DNA of 33,468 nucleotides from Geminicoccaceae bacterium (GCA_025054575.1 JANWZN010000016.1:1-33468); one strand, 5' to 3'; shown: positions 1 through 7,370, counted from the first letter of the stretch. Numbers and translations: made by a program. Notes: a model not told the origin generated them from the sequence alone.

Positions 1-846
1 GAGAATGGCGGCGCGAAGTGCCGCCTCGGGACAGGCGCGGGCGGCGCTGCCGAGCTCCCAAGCGGCGCCGTCGTGGGCACCGGGTCGCTCGGGCATGAGA
101 TGGCAGAAAACCACTGGAACGCCGAGGTCGGAGGTCGCATCCCAGGCGGCGAGCAGCATGCCCGCCGCGCGCAGGCGGCCGATCAGCGCCCGGGTCGACG
201 GCTCCCGCACGCTTTCGAGGTCGATCCGGCTCGCGGCCTTGGCGAACGGGTCGCGCAGCCGCCAGAGGGTCACGGCGTCGCGCTCGACGAGCTCGAAGAG
301 GGCATGGAGCGCTGCTCGCCCCGGCGTGCGGCCGCTCGCGAGCCCGCTCGAGCTCAAGGTGAAGCAACCGCGTCCGGGTTCGGCCTCGCGGGTGCTGTCG
401 AGCTCGACGAGCTCGGCTGGCACCATGAGCTCCTCGCCGGTCGCGAGATCGCGGCCGGGAAGCCAGGGGATCGGCAGCTCGGGCCGGAGCCGACTGCCCC
501 GCGGAGGCGCGAGCCGGGCGAGATCGAGAAACAGCCGATCGCCGGCGACGGCGCGGGGCGCCGCGCGCAGCTCGGGCAAGCCCGGAACCTCGGCGTGCCA
601 GGTCTCGATGCTCTCCATCGCGGCACCAACGAACGCAGCGGCCCGTTCGAGGCCCTTCCCCTGGCTCACCGCGAGAGCACGGGCGTTCGGCCGGACCGCG
701 ACCGCTACCGGAATGCCGAGACGATCGAGGCCGGTGACGTCGGCGATCCGGGTGATGCCGAACAGGCCGAGCCGCGGGCGCAACCAGCGCCACAGCGTCT
801 CGGGCGGACCCGCCGGCAGAACGGGCCCAGCGGGAAGCCAGGGCAA
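1..846 (-). CDS. YcaO-domain peptide-modifying enzyme, partial (C-terminal part beyond the left edge)
   Basis: YcaO enzymes use ATP to activate backbone amides of ribosomal peptides, making azolines, amidines or thioamides. About 282 codons are visible. Near the N-terminus is ITRIADVTGLDRLGIPV, then VRPNARALAVSQGKG and the helix AAMESIE (nucleotide and Mg2+ side of the fold), and later SSGLASGRTPGRAALHALF followed by ELVERDA. This order is characteristic of stand-alone YcaO proteins, including those paired with TfuA. The reading frame is open from the stop of the upstream precursor-like gene; the only usable start in the short leader is TTG at 846, just after a hairpin, with no clear Shine-Dalgarno, so the start is uncertain and translation may be coupled. 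The neighbour with tandem GKQRFA repeats is the obvious substrate candidate. Family assignment is firm; the chemistry is not determined by the sequence seen. Confidence 0.9.
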   Translation of the reverse strand, partial: MPWLPAGPVLPAGPPETLWRWLRPRLGLFGITRIADVTGLDRLGIPVAVAVRPNARALAVSQGKGLERAAAFVGAAMESIETWHAEVPGLPELRAAPRAVAGDRLFLDLARLAPPRGSRLRPELPIPWLPGRDLATGEELMVPAELVELDSTREAEPGRGCFTLSSSGLASGRTPGRAALHALFELVERDAVTLWRLRDPFAKAASRIDLESVREPSTRALIGRLRAAGMLLAAWDATSDLGVPVVFCHLMPERPGAHDGAAWELGSAARACPEAALRAAIL

Positions 847-865
847 GGCGGGCGACGCGCGAGGA

Positions 866-889
866 GCGCCCCGGCCGAGACCGGGGCGC
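866..889 (-). terminator. Intercistronic hairpin between precursor-like gene and YcaO
   Basis: A perfect 9-bp inverted repeat (gcgccccgg / ccggggcgc) with a 6-base loop lies 9 bases after the precursor stop and 19 bases before the proposed YcaO TTG. No T-tract follows, so it is more likely an attenuator or an mRNA-stabilising or processing element than a full terminator. Such an element would let the peptide be made in excess over its enzyme. Confidence 0.5.
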
Positions 890-897
890 CCTACGGT

Positions 898-1296
898 TCA
901 AAGACCGGGTTCGGCCGCGAAGCGCTGTTTGCCCGCCGAGGGCGCGGCCGGCTCCAGCGCGTCGGCGAACGCGGCGGCGAAGCGCTGCTTGCCACCGGCG
1001 GGCGCCTCGGGCTCGACTGCTTCCAAGAGGCCCGGCGCGAAGCGCTGCTTGCCGCCGGTGGGTGCCTCGGGATCGATCTCGGTGACGACGATCCGATCGC
1101 TCAGGATCGCGTTCTTGAGACCGTGCACCGCCGCGACACGATCGAGCGCCTCGATCACGCCGTCGCCCGCAGCACTGCCGCGCTGTTGGTCGTCGGGCAG
1201 GCGGTAGCGCTGAACGAGATCGGCCAGGGGGACGAAGAAGAGGGTGTCGTCCCGGCCGCGGAGGAGGAGGCCGGGGCTGTTGTCGGTGTGGGTCAT
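898..1296 (-). CDS. Candidate multi-core RiPP precursor with three 20-residue GKQRFA repeats
   Basis: The protein has 132 residues and matches no family I recognise. Residues 1-73 form a leader-like part with LLLRGRDDTLFFVPLADL near the N-terminus and an amphipathic stretch at about 46-73. Residues 74-132 contain three tandem copies of a unit of the form E/D-P-x-A-P-x-(G/A)-G-K-Q-R-F-A, with GKQRFA at 82-87, 102-107 and 122-127, exactly 20 residues apart. The last copy ends the protein. The core has no Cys and only one Thr and one Ser, at the variable x position. ATG at 1296 has GGAG seven bases upstream. The gene directly precedes a YcaO gene, the typical position of a substrate peptide. Seen: the repeats, their period and the neighbour. 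Inferred: that it is a modified and cleaved precursor. It could instead be a repeat-bearing partner protein. Confidence 0.72.
   Translation of the reverse strand: MTHTDNSPGLLLRGRDDTLFFVPLADLVQRYRLPDDQQRGSAAGDGVIEALDRVAAVHGLKNAILSDRIVVTEIDPEAPTGGKQRFAPGLLEAVEPEAPAGGKQRFAAAFADALEPAAPSAGKQRFAAEPGL
917..1053 (-). repeat. Three 60-base tandem repeats encoding the GKQRFA units
   Basis: A 17-base block (gcgaagcgctgYttgcc on the plus strand) recurs at 917-933, 977-993 and 1037-1053, so the period is exactly 60 bases. The copies diverge mostly between the blocks. Conservation of the block and of frame points to selection on the encoded peptide. Confidence 0.85.
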
Positions 1297-1330
1297 GCGG
1301 ATGCTCCGAGTCGGACCGGGAACGCCCGAG

Positions 1331-1342
1331 CGGGCGCGCCCG
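1331..1342. promoter_or_regulatory. 12-bp perfect palindrome in the leader of the precursor-like gene
   Basis: CGGGCGCGCCCG lies between the proposed -10 box and the precursor ATG. An overlapping short hairpin (CGCCCG-AG-CGGGCG, 1323-1336) is also present. It could be an operator, an RNA structure or a weak terminator for bpt; in so GC-rich a genome it may also be chance. Confidence 0.3.
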
Positions 1343-1364
1343 TCGCTCGATACTCGTTTTCAGG

Positions 1365-1370
1365 ATTATA
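1365..1370 (-). promoter_or_regulatory. Perfect -10 box (TATAAT) upstream of the precursor-like gene
   Basis: On the minus strand an exact TATAAT lies just beyond the bpt stop codon and about 68 bases before the precursor ATG. It sits in one of the few AT-rich patches of this GC-rich window. No good -35 is seen at 17 bases. It would give the precursor-YcaO pair its own transcript. Confidence 0.5.
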
Positions 1371-1384
1371 TGCAAGAGCATGGG

Positions 1385-2119
1385 CTATAAGTCCTCGCAC
1401 CCGAGGACGTCCCGCCGCACCCAGCGCCCGCCCTCGAGCACCTGCAGGGGCCGGAAGCGTCGCTTGTAGGCCATCTTGCGGCAGTCGGCGATCCAATAGC
1501 CGAGATAAACGAAGGGCAGTCCGAGCTCGCGGGCACGCTCGACGTGCCAGAGAATGATGAACGTTCCGAGCGAGCGCTCCGGCTCGTCCGGCTCGAAAAA
1601 TTTGTAGACGCCGGAAAGGCCGGTGGCGGTGTAGTCGGTGAGGCTCGCGCCGACCAACCTCCCGTCCTCGTCCCTCAGCTCGACGAGCTTGGTCGACGGG
1701 CCGACTTCTTCGACCATGTCGACATAGTCGCGCCAGCCCATCTCGGCCATGCCGCCGTCGCCGTGGCGGCTCGTGATGTAGCGGCGGAACAGGAAGAACT
1801 GCTCGTCGGTGGCCCGCGCCGGTCGCTCGCTCGCCCGCAGGTCGCGGTTCCGCTTGAGCACCTTGCGAAAGCTGCGGCCCGGCCGGAAGGCCGCGACTTC
1901 GATCCTGGTCGGCACGCAGGCCCGGCAGCCCGGACAGGAGGGTCGATAGAGGAAGCGCTGGCTGCGGCGGAAGCCGGCTTCGGTCAGACGATCGAGCAAC
2001 TCTTGATCCGAAGCGGGATCGAGCAGGGTCACGAGCCGCCGCTCGAGCCGCCCGGGCCGATAGGGGCAAGGCGAGAGGTCGGTAGCGTAGAACCTTCGGC
2101 TCGGTGTCGATCCTTCCAA
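1385..2119 (-). CDS. bpt: Aspartate/glutamate leucyltransferase (Bpt-type aminoacyl-tRNA-protein transferase)
   Basis: Bpt moves leucine from Leu-tRNA to N-terminal Asp or Glu, making an N-degron for ClpS/ClpAP. Family landmarks are FYATDLSPCPYRPGR near the N-terminus, the Cys pair region RPSCPGCRACVPTRI, YITSRHGDGGMAEM, and the acyltransferase core YKFFEPDEPERSLGTF followed by YLGYWIADCRKMAYK. TTG at 2119 leaves about eight residues before FYAT, the usual family length (244 aa); an alternative in-frame TTG at 2161 would add 14 residues. Neither has a strong Shine-Dalgarno. The gene follows a two-helix membrane protein gene closely and is probably transcribed with it. The related arginyltransferase activity (Ate) cannot be excluded from sequence alone. 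Confidence 0.9.
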   Translation of the reverse strand: MEGSTPSRRFYATDLSPCPYRPGRLERRLVTLLDPASDQELLDRLTEAGFRRSQRFLYRPSCPGCRACVPTRIEVAAFRPGRSFRKVLKRNRDLRASERPARATDEQFFLFRRYITSRHGDGGMAEMGWRDYVDMVEEVGPSTKLVELRDEDGRLVGASLTDYTATGLSGVYKFFEPDEPERSLGTFIILWHVERARELGLPFVYLGYWIADCRKMAYKRRFRPLQVLEGGRWVRRDVLGCEDL

Positions 2120-2174
2120 GCGTCCGTTCCGTCCCTTCGTAGCGAATGGCGGATGCGCCAAAGACGAGACCGCG

Positions 2175-2399
2175 TCAATGGCCGTTCGAGCGCCCGTTCC
2201 CGACCCCGGTCACGATCCGACGCGCGAGCGCGATCGTTCGCTCGATCAGCAGGAGGGGCGGGACGAAGACAGCGAGCCAGGCGAACGCCGCCTCGACCAA
2301 CAGGCCCGAGGTGCGGTCGGCCCTATCCGCCCAGCCGAGGTAGAGCAGCGCGACGAACCCCGCCGAGGCGAGAAGATAGGCGAAAGCCAGGCTTCGCAT
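2175..2399 (-). CDS. Small two-helix membrane protein, unknown function
   Basis: This 74-residue protein has two hydrophobic segments, at about 3-22 (LAFAYLLASAGFVALLYLG) and 35-55, and ends in a short basic and polar tail. ATG at 2399 is preceded by GGAGTAGAG. The gene ends some 55 bases before the preferred bpt start, on the same strand. I do not recognise the family. The signal-anchor-like hydrophobic pattern and good ribosome-binding site support a real gene. Confidence 0.6.
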   Translation of the reverse strand: MRSLAFAYLLASAGFVALLYLGWADRADRTSGLLVEAAFAWLAVFVPPLLLIERTIALARRIVTGVGNGRSNGH

Positions 2400-2412
2400 C
2401 CTCTACTCCAGA

Positions 2413-2441
2413 TTGACAACCGATGATAGGATGCTTATCCT
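2413..2441 (+). promoter_or_regulatory. Sigma-70-type promoter TTGACA-N17-TATCCT
   Basis: A consensus -35 (TTGACA, 2413-2418) is separated by 17 bases from TATCCT (2436-2441). The start of transcription would be near 2448, shortly before the Shine-Dalgarno GGAGGA at 2455-2460 and the ATG at 2466. Confidence 0.7.
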
Positions 2442-2465
2442 TCAATCGCTCACCGGAGGAAACCG

Positions 2466-2762
2466 ATGCTCGACCGTGCGATCGAGCGCGCCGCAGCGCT
2501 GCTGCGGCGCCTGGCGAAGTACTGGCCGCGCGAGCTCGTCCTGCGTTCGACCGGCGAGCCGGTCGCGATCCTCCACCTCGAGGACGGCGTCACCGGCCGC
2601 TGGTGCGTCGTCGAGCGACCGACCGGCGCGCTCCTAAGAGTCCGACCGGAGGCGCTCGACAGCCGCCCGGTGCTGATCCCGGAAGCGCTGTTGCTCTACT
2701 CGGCGCTCGCGCTGGCGGCCGTGGTGGCCGTCCTCGCAGCGCTCGCCGCCCCTCGAGGGTAG
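2466..2762 (+). CDS. Small protein with C-terminal membrane anchor, unknown function
   Basis: The product has 98 residues. The first 70 are soluble and basic-to-mixed, with a beta-rich look (ELVLRSTGEPVAILHLEDG, WCVVERPTGALLRV). The last 25 form one hydrophobic helix (LLLYSALALAAVVAVLAAL), so it is probably tail-anchored. ATG at 2466 has GGAGGA upstream and the best promoter in the window. It is divergent from the bpt operon. I know no matching family. Confidence 0.62.
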   Translation: MLDRAIERAAALLRRLAKYWPRELVLRSTGEPVAILHLEDGVTGRWCVVERPTGALLRVRPEALDSRPVLIPEALLLYSALALAAVVAVLAALAAPRG

Positions 2763-2785
2763 GCGGGCGGGCGCGGGTGCCGAGC

Positions 2786-3010
2786 TCAGCCCAAGACCGA
2801 CCGGAAGAGCCGGACCGACCACTCCAGCAAGCCGTGCTGCTCGATCAGCCGTTGGATGGCGAGCGCACCCGTCGCACCGAGGCAGGCGGCAGCGGCGAGA
2901 CCGAGGGGCCCGGCGCCGGCGCGACGTGCACCGATCCTCGGCGCAGCCGGCTCCTCGACGAGCCGGGCACCACCGATGTTGACCTCGAAGCGCTCGACAG
3001 GGCGGATCAT
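2786..3010 (-). CDS. Small protein with one hydrophobic segment, unknown function
   Basis: ATG at 3010 (MIRPVERFEVN) is preceded by GGAGAAGGA and gives 74 residues; an in-frame start 42 bases further upstream is less likely. The N-terminal third is polar. About residues 28-47 are Gly/Ala-rich and hydrophobic (GPLGLAAAACLGATGALAI), and the C-terminus is amphipathic. It converges with the gene at 2466-2762. Two CtrA-like motifs lie 61 to 126 bases upstream. No family is recognised. Confidence 0.5.
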   Translation of the reverse strand: MIRPVERFEVNIGGARLVEEPAAPRIGARRAGAGPLGLAAAACLGATGALAIQRLIEQHGLLEWSVRLFRSVLG

Positions 3011-3070
3011 GGTCCTTCTCCGGTCGACGGTTCCCACGCCCGAGAGAACCACGCCGGCTGGGAGCGAGGG

Positions 3071-3136
3071 TTAAGAAACCGTGAAGAGCCCGCGAGCGCC
3101 GCCCTCCGCTGCGCGCCCCCGTTAACGAACCGTCAA
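3071..3136 (-). promoter_or_regulatory. Two CtrA-like sites (TTAA-N7-TGAA and TTAA-N7-TCAA)
   Basis: Near-copies of a 16-base motif occur at 3070-3085 (GTTAAGAAACCGTGAA) and 3121-3136 (GTTAACGAACCGTCAA), identical at 13 of 16 positions and 51 bases apart. Each is one base off the alphaproteobacterial CtrA consensus TTAA-N7-TTAA. They lie upstream of the small gene starting at 3010 and just downstream of parE. Regulation by CtrA is inference. Confidence 0.35.
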
Positions 3137-3146
3137 CGCCGTCGGC

Positions 3147-5135
3147 TCAGACGTCGAGGTCGGCGACCTGCAGCGCCCGCTCCTGGATGAAAGCGAGACG
3201 GAGCTCGGGCTTCTTGCCCATCAGTCGCTCGACCAGGTCGGCTGGCGAACGCCCCTCGACGTCCTCGAGGCGCACCAGCAGGAGCTGACGCCGACGCGGG
3301 TCCATGGTCGTCTCCTTGAGCTGCTGGGGATTCATTTCCCCGAGCCCTTTGAAGCGGCCGATCTCGACGTTCTTTTTGCCCTTGAAGAGGGTCGCCAGAA
3401 GCCGGTCGCGGTCGCGCTCGTCGCGCGCATAGGCCACCTGCCCTCCTGCCGACAAACGGTAGAGCGGAGGCTGCGCCAAGAAGACACGGCCCTGTTCGAT
3501 CAACGGCCGCATCTCGCGAAAAAAGAAGGTGAGCAACAGCGCCGCGATGTGAGCTCCATCGACGTCGGCATCTGTCATCACGATGATTTTCTCGTAGCGC
3601 AGATCCTCGAGACGCAGATGCCGGCCCGTGCCGCACCCCAACGCAATCACAAGGTCCTGGAGCTCTTTGTTGGCGGCGAGCCGGTCCCCGGTCGCCGAGG
3701 CCACGTTCAAGATCTTGCCGCGGAGCGGCAAGATCGCCTGGGTCTCGCGGTCGCGCGCCTGCTTGGCCGAGCCGCCGGCCGAATCGCCCTCGACGATGAA
3801 GAGTTCGGTGCCCTCCCGGCTCTCGCGGGCGCAATCGGCGAGCTTGCCCGGCAACCTGAGCTTCCGCGTCGCGGTCTTGCGGCCGATCTCGTCCCGCGCT
3901 CTGCGGCGGGCGAGCCGCTCTTCCGCACGCGCCACGAGCGCGTCCAGAAGGCGCGCCGCATCTGCGGGATGCGCACCGAGCCAGAGCTCGAACCGGTCCT
4001 TGAGCGCCGCCTCGACGAGCCGTGCCGCCTCCGGACTGACGAGCCGTTCCTTGGTCTGGCCCTGGAACTGGGGCTCGCGAAGGAAGAGCGAGAGCAGCAC
4101 CGCCGCACCGCCGATCACGTCTTCGGCGGTCAGCAATTGCGCCTTCTTGTTGCCGAGCCGCTCGCCGTGGGCGCGCAGACCTTTGAGCAACGCGAGCCGG
4201 AGCCCGGCCTCGTGGGTGCCGCCTTGCGGTGTCGGGATCGTGTTGCAATAGAACCCGGCATAGCCCTCTTCGTCGGCCGGCCAGCCGATCGCCCACTCGA
4301 GACGACCGCCGCCCTCGAGCTCGGCCTCGCCCGCGAACGGCTCGTCGACGAGCCGGCCTCGGCCCTGCAACAAGCTGTCGAGAAAATCGCCGAGACCCTT
4401 CGGGAAATGGAACGTTTCCTCCGCGGGCACGTCGGCCGCTTCGCCGAGCAGAGCCGGATCGCACCGCCAGCGTATCTCGACGCCGCGGAACAAATACGCT
4501 TTCGAGCGCGCCATGCGGTAAAGCAGCTGCGGCCGAAAGCGCACGCTGTCGGGGAAGATCGTCCGATCGGGGACGAAACTCACCATCGTTCCGCGCCGGT
4601 TCGGCGCCGCGCCGATCCGTTCGAGCGGGCCCAGCGGCACGCCGCGGCGGTAGCGCTGCCGCCAGAGCGTGCGGTCGCGCGCGACCTCCACCTCGAGCTC
4701 CTCGGCGAGCGCGTTGACGACCGACACCCCGACCCCGTGCAGCCCGCCGGATGTCGCATAGGCCTTGCCGGAAAACTTGCCCCCCGAGTGCAAGGTCGTG
4801 AGGATCACCTCGAGCGCGCTCTTCTCCGGGAACTTGGGGTGCGGGTCGATCGGGATCCCGCGACCGTTGTCGCGGACCGCGACCCTGTCCCCGGGCCCGA
4901 GCTCGAGCTCGATCCGGGTGGCGAAGCCGGCCACCGCCTCGTCCATCGCGTTGTCCAACAGCTCGGCCACGAGATGGTGGAGCGCCCGCTCGTCGGTCCC
5001 GCCGACATACATTCCGGGCCGCCGACGGACCGGTTCGAGCCCCTCCAGGACCTCGATGTCTTCCGCGGTGTAGCTCTCCTTGGCCGAGCCCGCACCGGGG
5101 CGGGCCGAAGAAGGGCCGTCGAGCAGGTCCGCCAT
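3147..5135 (-). CDS. parE: DNA topoisomerase IV subunit B (ParE)
   Basis: ParE is the ATPase subunit of topoisomerase IV, which unlinks daughter chromosomes together with ParC. The protein has 662 residues. The GHKL ATPase domain has DNAMDEA at 61-67, the D89-N90-G-R-G box and the glycine-rich SGGLHGVGVS at 129-138. The TOPRIM domain has EGDSAGG at 449-455 and the Mg2+ site DADVDG at 522-527, and QLKETTMD lies nearer the C-terminus. The length suits alphaproteobacterial ParE rather than the longer GyrB. ATG at 5135 has GGAG seven bases upstream and fits the family start; the same frame stays open upstream without homology. The gene is divergent from the ThDP enzyme gene. Confidence 0.96.
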   Translation of the reverse strand: MADLLDGPSSARPGAGSAKESYTAEDIEVLEGLEPVRRRPGMYVGGTDERALHHLVAELLDNAMDEAVAGFATRIELELGPGDRVAVRDNGRGIPIDPHPKFPEKSALEVILTTLHSGGKFSGKAYATSGGLHGVGVSVVNALAEELEVEVARDRTLWRQRYRRGVPLGPLERIGAAPNRRGTMVSFVPDRTIFPDSVRFRPQLLYRMARSKAYLFRGVEIRWRCDPALLGEAADVPAEETFHFPKGLGDFLDSLLQGRGRLVDEPFAGEAELEGGGRLEWAIGWPADEEGYAGFYCNTIPTPQGGTHEAGLRLALLKGLRAHGERLGNKKAQLLTAEDVIGGAAVLLSLFLREPQFQGQTKERLVSPEAARLVEAALKDRFELWLGAHPADAARLLDALVARAEERLARRRARDEIGRKTATRKLRLPGKLADCARESREGTELFIVEGDSAGGSAKQARDRETQAILPLRGKILNVASATGDRLAANKELQDLVIALGCGTGRHLRLEDLRYEKIIVMTDADVDGAHIAALLLTFFFREMRPLIEQGRVFLAQPPLYRLSAGGQVAYARDERDRDRLLATLFKGKKNVEIGRFKGLGEMNPQQLKETTMDPRRRQLLLVRLEDVEGRSPADLVERLMGKKPELRLAFIQERALQVADLDV

Positions 5136-5271
5136 GCGATACTCCGAACGAGGCGAGCCGCTCGCCCGGCTTGACCGGGTGTCGGCTGCCGCCCACCATC
5201 CTGCCGCGTCGTCTAACGTCCGAGGCGATCCGAGACCAGGCCGACGCGCCGCCCGCGAGCCGGGAGGAAGG

Positions 5272-6975
5272 ATGGTCGAGCCGCGACCCGAGACCGCAGC
5301 GGAAGCCCTCCTGCTCCGCCTCGCCGACCACGGCATCACGCATCTTCTGGCCAACGCCGGCACCGATTTCGCACCCTTGATCGAAGGTCTGGTCCGGCTG
5401 CGCGCCACGGGCGCGAACGTGCCGGAGGCCCTGCCGATCGCACACGAAACCTGTGCCGTCGCAATGGCGCACGGGTACTGGCTGGCGAGCGGTCGACCGC
5501 TCGCCGTCGGGCTGCACACCAATGTCGGGCTCGCCAACGCCGTGATGGGCCTCATCAACGGCGCCACGGACGAGATTCCGATGCTCGTGCTCTCGGGTCG
5601 CACGCCGATCCTGGAGCGCGGCCGGCTCGGAGCGCGCGACCTCCCGATCCACTGGGGGCAGGAGATGCGCGATCAGGCCGGGATGGTTCGCGAGCTCGTC
5701 AAATGGGACTACGAGCTGCGCTTCCCCGAGCAAATCAGCGACCTCGTCGATCGCGCGCTCGCGATCGCGCAGACCGACCCGATGGGCCCGGTCTATTTGA
5801 GCCTACCGCGCGAAGTTCTCTGTGCGCGCATCGATCGACCACTGCCGCGCGAGCCGGTCCAGCGCCCCGCGACGGCCTGCCAGCCCACGGGTTCGGCGAT
5901 CGCAGAGGTGGCCGACATCCTGGCCCACGCCGAGCGCCCGCTCGTGGTGGCACAGCGCAGCGGTCGTGAGGCGGCCGGGATGGCTGCGCTCGTGCGGCTC
6001 GCCGAAGCGCTCGCCGCTCCCGTGGTCGAGCACTGGCCGGTGCGGATCTCGTTCCCGGCGAGCCATCCCCTCCACGCCGGCTTCGATCCGCACCCGCTCG
6101 TCGCCGAGGCCGACGCGATCCTGGTGGTCGACGCGCTCGTGCCGTGGCTGCCTCAGCGCGCGAGCCCGCGGCCGGGCTGTACGATCGTGGCGCTGGGGCC
6201 GGATCCCCTCTTCAAACGCACCCCCGTCTGGGGCTTTCCAGTTCAACGCGCACTCGCGGGCGATCCGACCGCGACCATGGACGCCCTCGCCACCGCGGTC
6301 GAGGCACGGACTCGGGGCGAGCGCGAAAGTCGCGCCGCGCGCCGCGACGCCGTCGCTCGCCGGCTCGGCGGCTGGCGCGAGGCGGCGCGTGCCCGTGCAC
6401 GCGAGGGCATCGGCGCGCCGATGACGGCCGCTTGGGCGAGCGTCTGCATCGCCGAGGCGATCGGGGAAGAGGGGGTCGTCTTCACCGAACTCGGGCTCGA
6501 TCCGGCCGTCGTCCAGCGCGATCGACCCGGGAGTTGGTTCGGCCACGCGATGGCGGGCGGGCTGGGCTGGGCCGTGCCGGCGGCCCTCGGCGCGCAGCTC
6601 GCCGATCGCACTCGGCTCGTGATCGCGGCCGTGGGCGACGGCTCCTACCTCTTCGCCAACCCGGTCGCCTGCCACCAGATCGCCGCTGCCAACGATCTCC
6701 CCGTGCTCACGATCGTGCTCGACAACGGGATGTGGAACGCGGTCCGCCGGTCGACGCTCGCCGTCTACCCGGACGGTCATGCCGGCCGCGCCAATCGCAT
6801 GCCGTTGACCTCGCTCGAGCCGCGACCGGATTTCGCCGCGATCTGCGCGGCTTGCGGCGGCTTCGGTCGCCGTGTCCGAGACGGCCGCGAGCTGCCCGCG
6901 GCGCTCGCCGAGGCATTGCGGGTGGTCCGCACCGAACGACGGCAGGCGCTCCTGCAACTCGAGGTTCGGCCGTGA
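5272..6975 (+). CDS. Thiamine-diphosphate-dependent enzyme (acetolactate synthase / benzoylformate decarboxylase-like)
   Basis: The 567-residue protein has the three-domain layout of the pyruvate oxidase/decarboxylase superfamily. The N-terminal pyrimidine-binding domain carries the catalytic Glu59 in AHETCAVAMAHGYW. The middle domain contains LVVAQRSGREAAGM. The C-terminal domain carries the ThDP motif GDGS (455-458) ending in DNG (484-486). Annotated relatives are often called thiamine pyrophosphate-requiring protein; the substrate is unknown and it need not be a true acetolactate synthase. ATG at 5272 follows GGGAGGAAG. The stop overlaps the GTG of the thioesterase gene, so the two are translationally coupled, perhaps serving the same acyl or 2-oxoacid pathway (inference). 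Confidence 0.88.
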   Translation: MVEPRPETAAEALLLRLADHGITHLLANAGTDFAPLIEGLVRLRATGANVPEALPIAHETCAVAMAHGYWLASGRPLAVGLHTNVGLANAVMGLINGATDEIPMLVLSGRTPILERGRLGARDLPIHWGQEMRDQAGMVRELVKWDYELRFPEQISDLVDRALAIAQTDPMGPVYLSLPREVLCARIDRPLPREPVQRPATACQPTGSAIAEVADILAHAERPLVVAQRSGREAAGMAALVRLAEALAAPVVEHWPVRISFPASHPLHAGFDPHPLVAEADAILVVDALVPWLPQRASPRPGCTIVALGPDPLFKRTPVWGFPVQRALAGDPTATMDALATAVEARTRGERESRAARRDAVARRLGGWREAARARAREGIGAPMTAAWASVCIAEAIGEEGVVFTELGLDPAVVQRDRPGSWFGHAMAGGLGWAVPAALGAQLADRTRLVIAAVGDGSYLFANPVACHQIAAANDLPVLTIVLDNGMWNAVRRSTLAVYPDGHAGRANRMPLTSLEPRPDFAAICAACGGFGRRVRDGRELPAALAEALRVVRTERRQALLQLEVRP

Positions 6976-7370
6976 ACGAGATCGAGCCGCCCTCGCGCGC
7001 CGGCCGCATCCCGGCGGTTCGAACCCTCGCGATGCCGGCCGACACCAACCCCTCCGGCGACATCTTCGGCGGCTGGCTCCTGGCCCAGATGGACATCGCT
7101 GCCGGCACGGTCGCCCACGAGCGAGCGCGCGGCCGGGTCGTCACCGTCGCGCTCGACGCGATGTCGTTCCATGCACCGGTGTTCGTAGGCGATCTGGTGA
7201 GCTGCTACGCCGAGGTCGTACGAATCGGCCGCACCTCCCTCTCGCTCCATGTCGAAGCGTGGGCCAAGCGCAGCCGCACCGGGGAAGAGGTCAAGGTCAC
7301 CGAAGGTCGGTTCACCCTGGTCGCGGTCGACGAGGACCGCCGGCCCCGCCCCGTGCCACCCGAGAGCTGA
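6972..7370 (+). CDS. Hotdog-fold acyl-CoA thioesterase (YciA-like)
   Basis: The 132-residue protein has the family signature DTNPSGDIFGGWLLAQMD, in which the N-x-x-G-x-x-F-G-G segment starts the hotdog helix and Asp is a probable catalytic residue. VVTVALDAMSFHAPVFVGD and the strand LSLHVEAWAKR follow. Such enzymes cleave acyl-CoA in the cytoplasm as trimers or hexamers. The GTG start overlaps the TGA of the ThDP enzyme (GTGA). Confidence 0.9.
   Translation: MNEIEPPSRAGRIPAVRTLAMPADTNPSGDIFGGWLLAQMDIAAGTVAHERARGRVVTVALDAMSFHAPVFVGDLVSCYAEVVRIGRTSLSLHVEAWAKRSRTGEEVKVTEGRFTLVAVDEDRRPRPVPPES

Noticed and set aside
917-1053. 60-base periodic repeats as a CRISPR array or minisatellite
   Set aside because: The repeats are in frame, encode a conserved peptide unit and have no unique spacer pattern or cas genes nearby.
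5-1557. Two long plus-strand open frames of 400 and 494 codons across the left end
   Set aside because: They lie antisense to YcaO, the repeat precursor and the end of bpt, have composition typical of GC-rich shadow frames, and match no family.
5171-5199. TTGACC as promoter for the ThDP enzyme
   Set aside because: The bases at the -10 position (CACCAT) are a poor match.
5136-5603. Upstream extension of parE
   Set aside because: The frame is open but has no homology; ATG at 5135 has a good ribosome-binding site and the family N-terminus starts there.
3133-5733. Long minus-strand frame of 866 codons overlapping parE in another frame
   Set aside because: Arg/Ala-rich shadow of parE with no recognisable domain.
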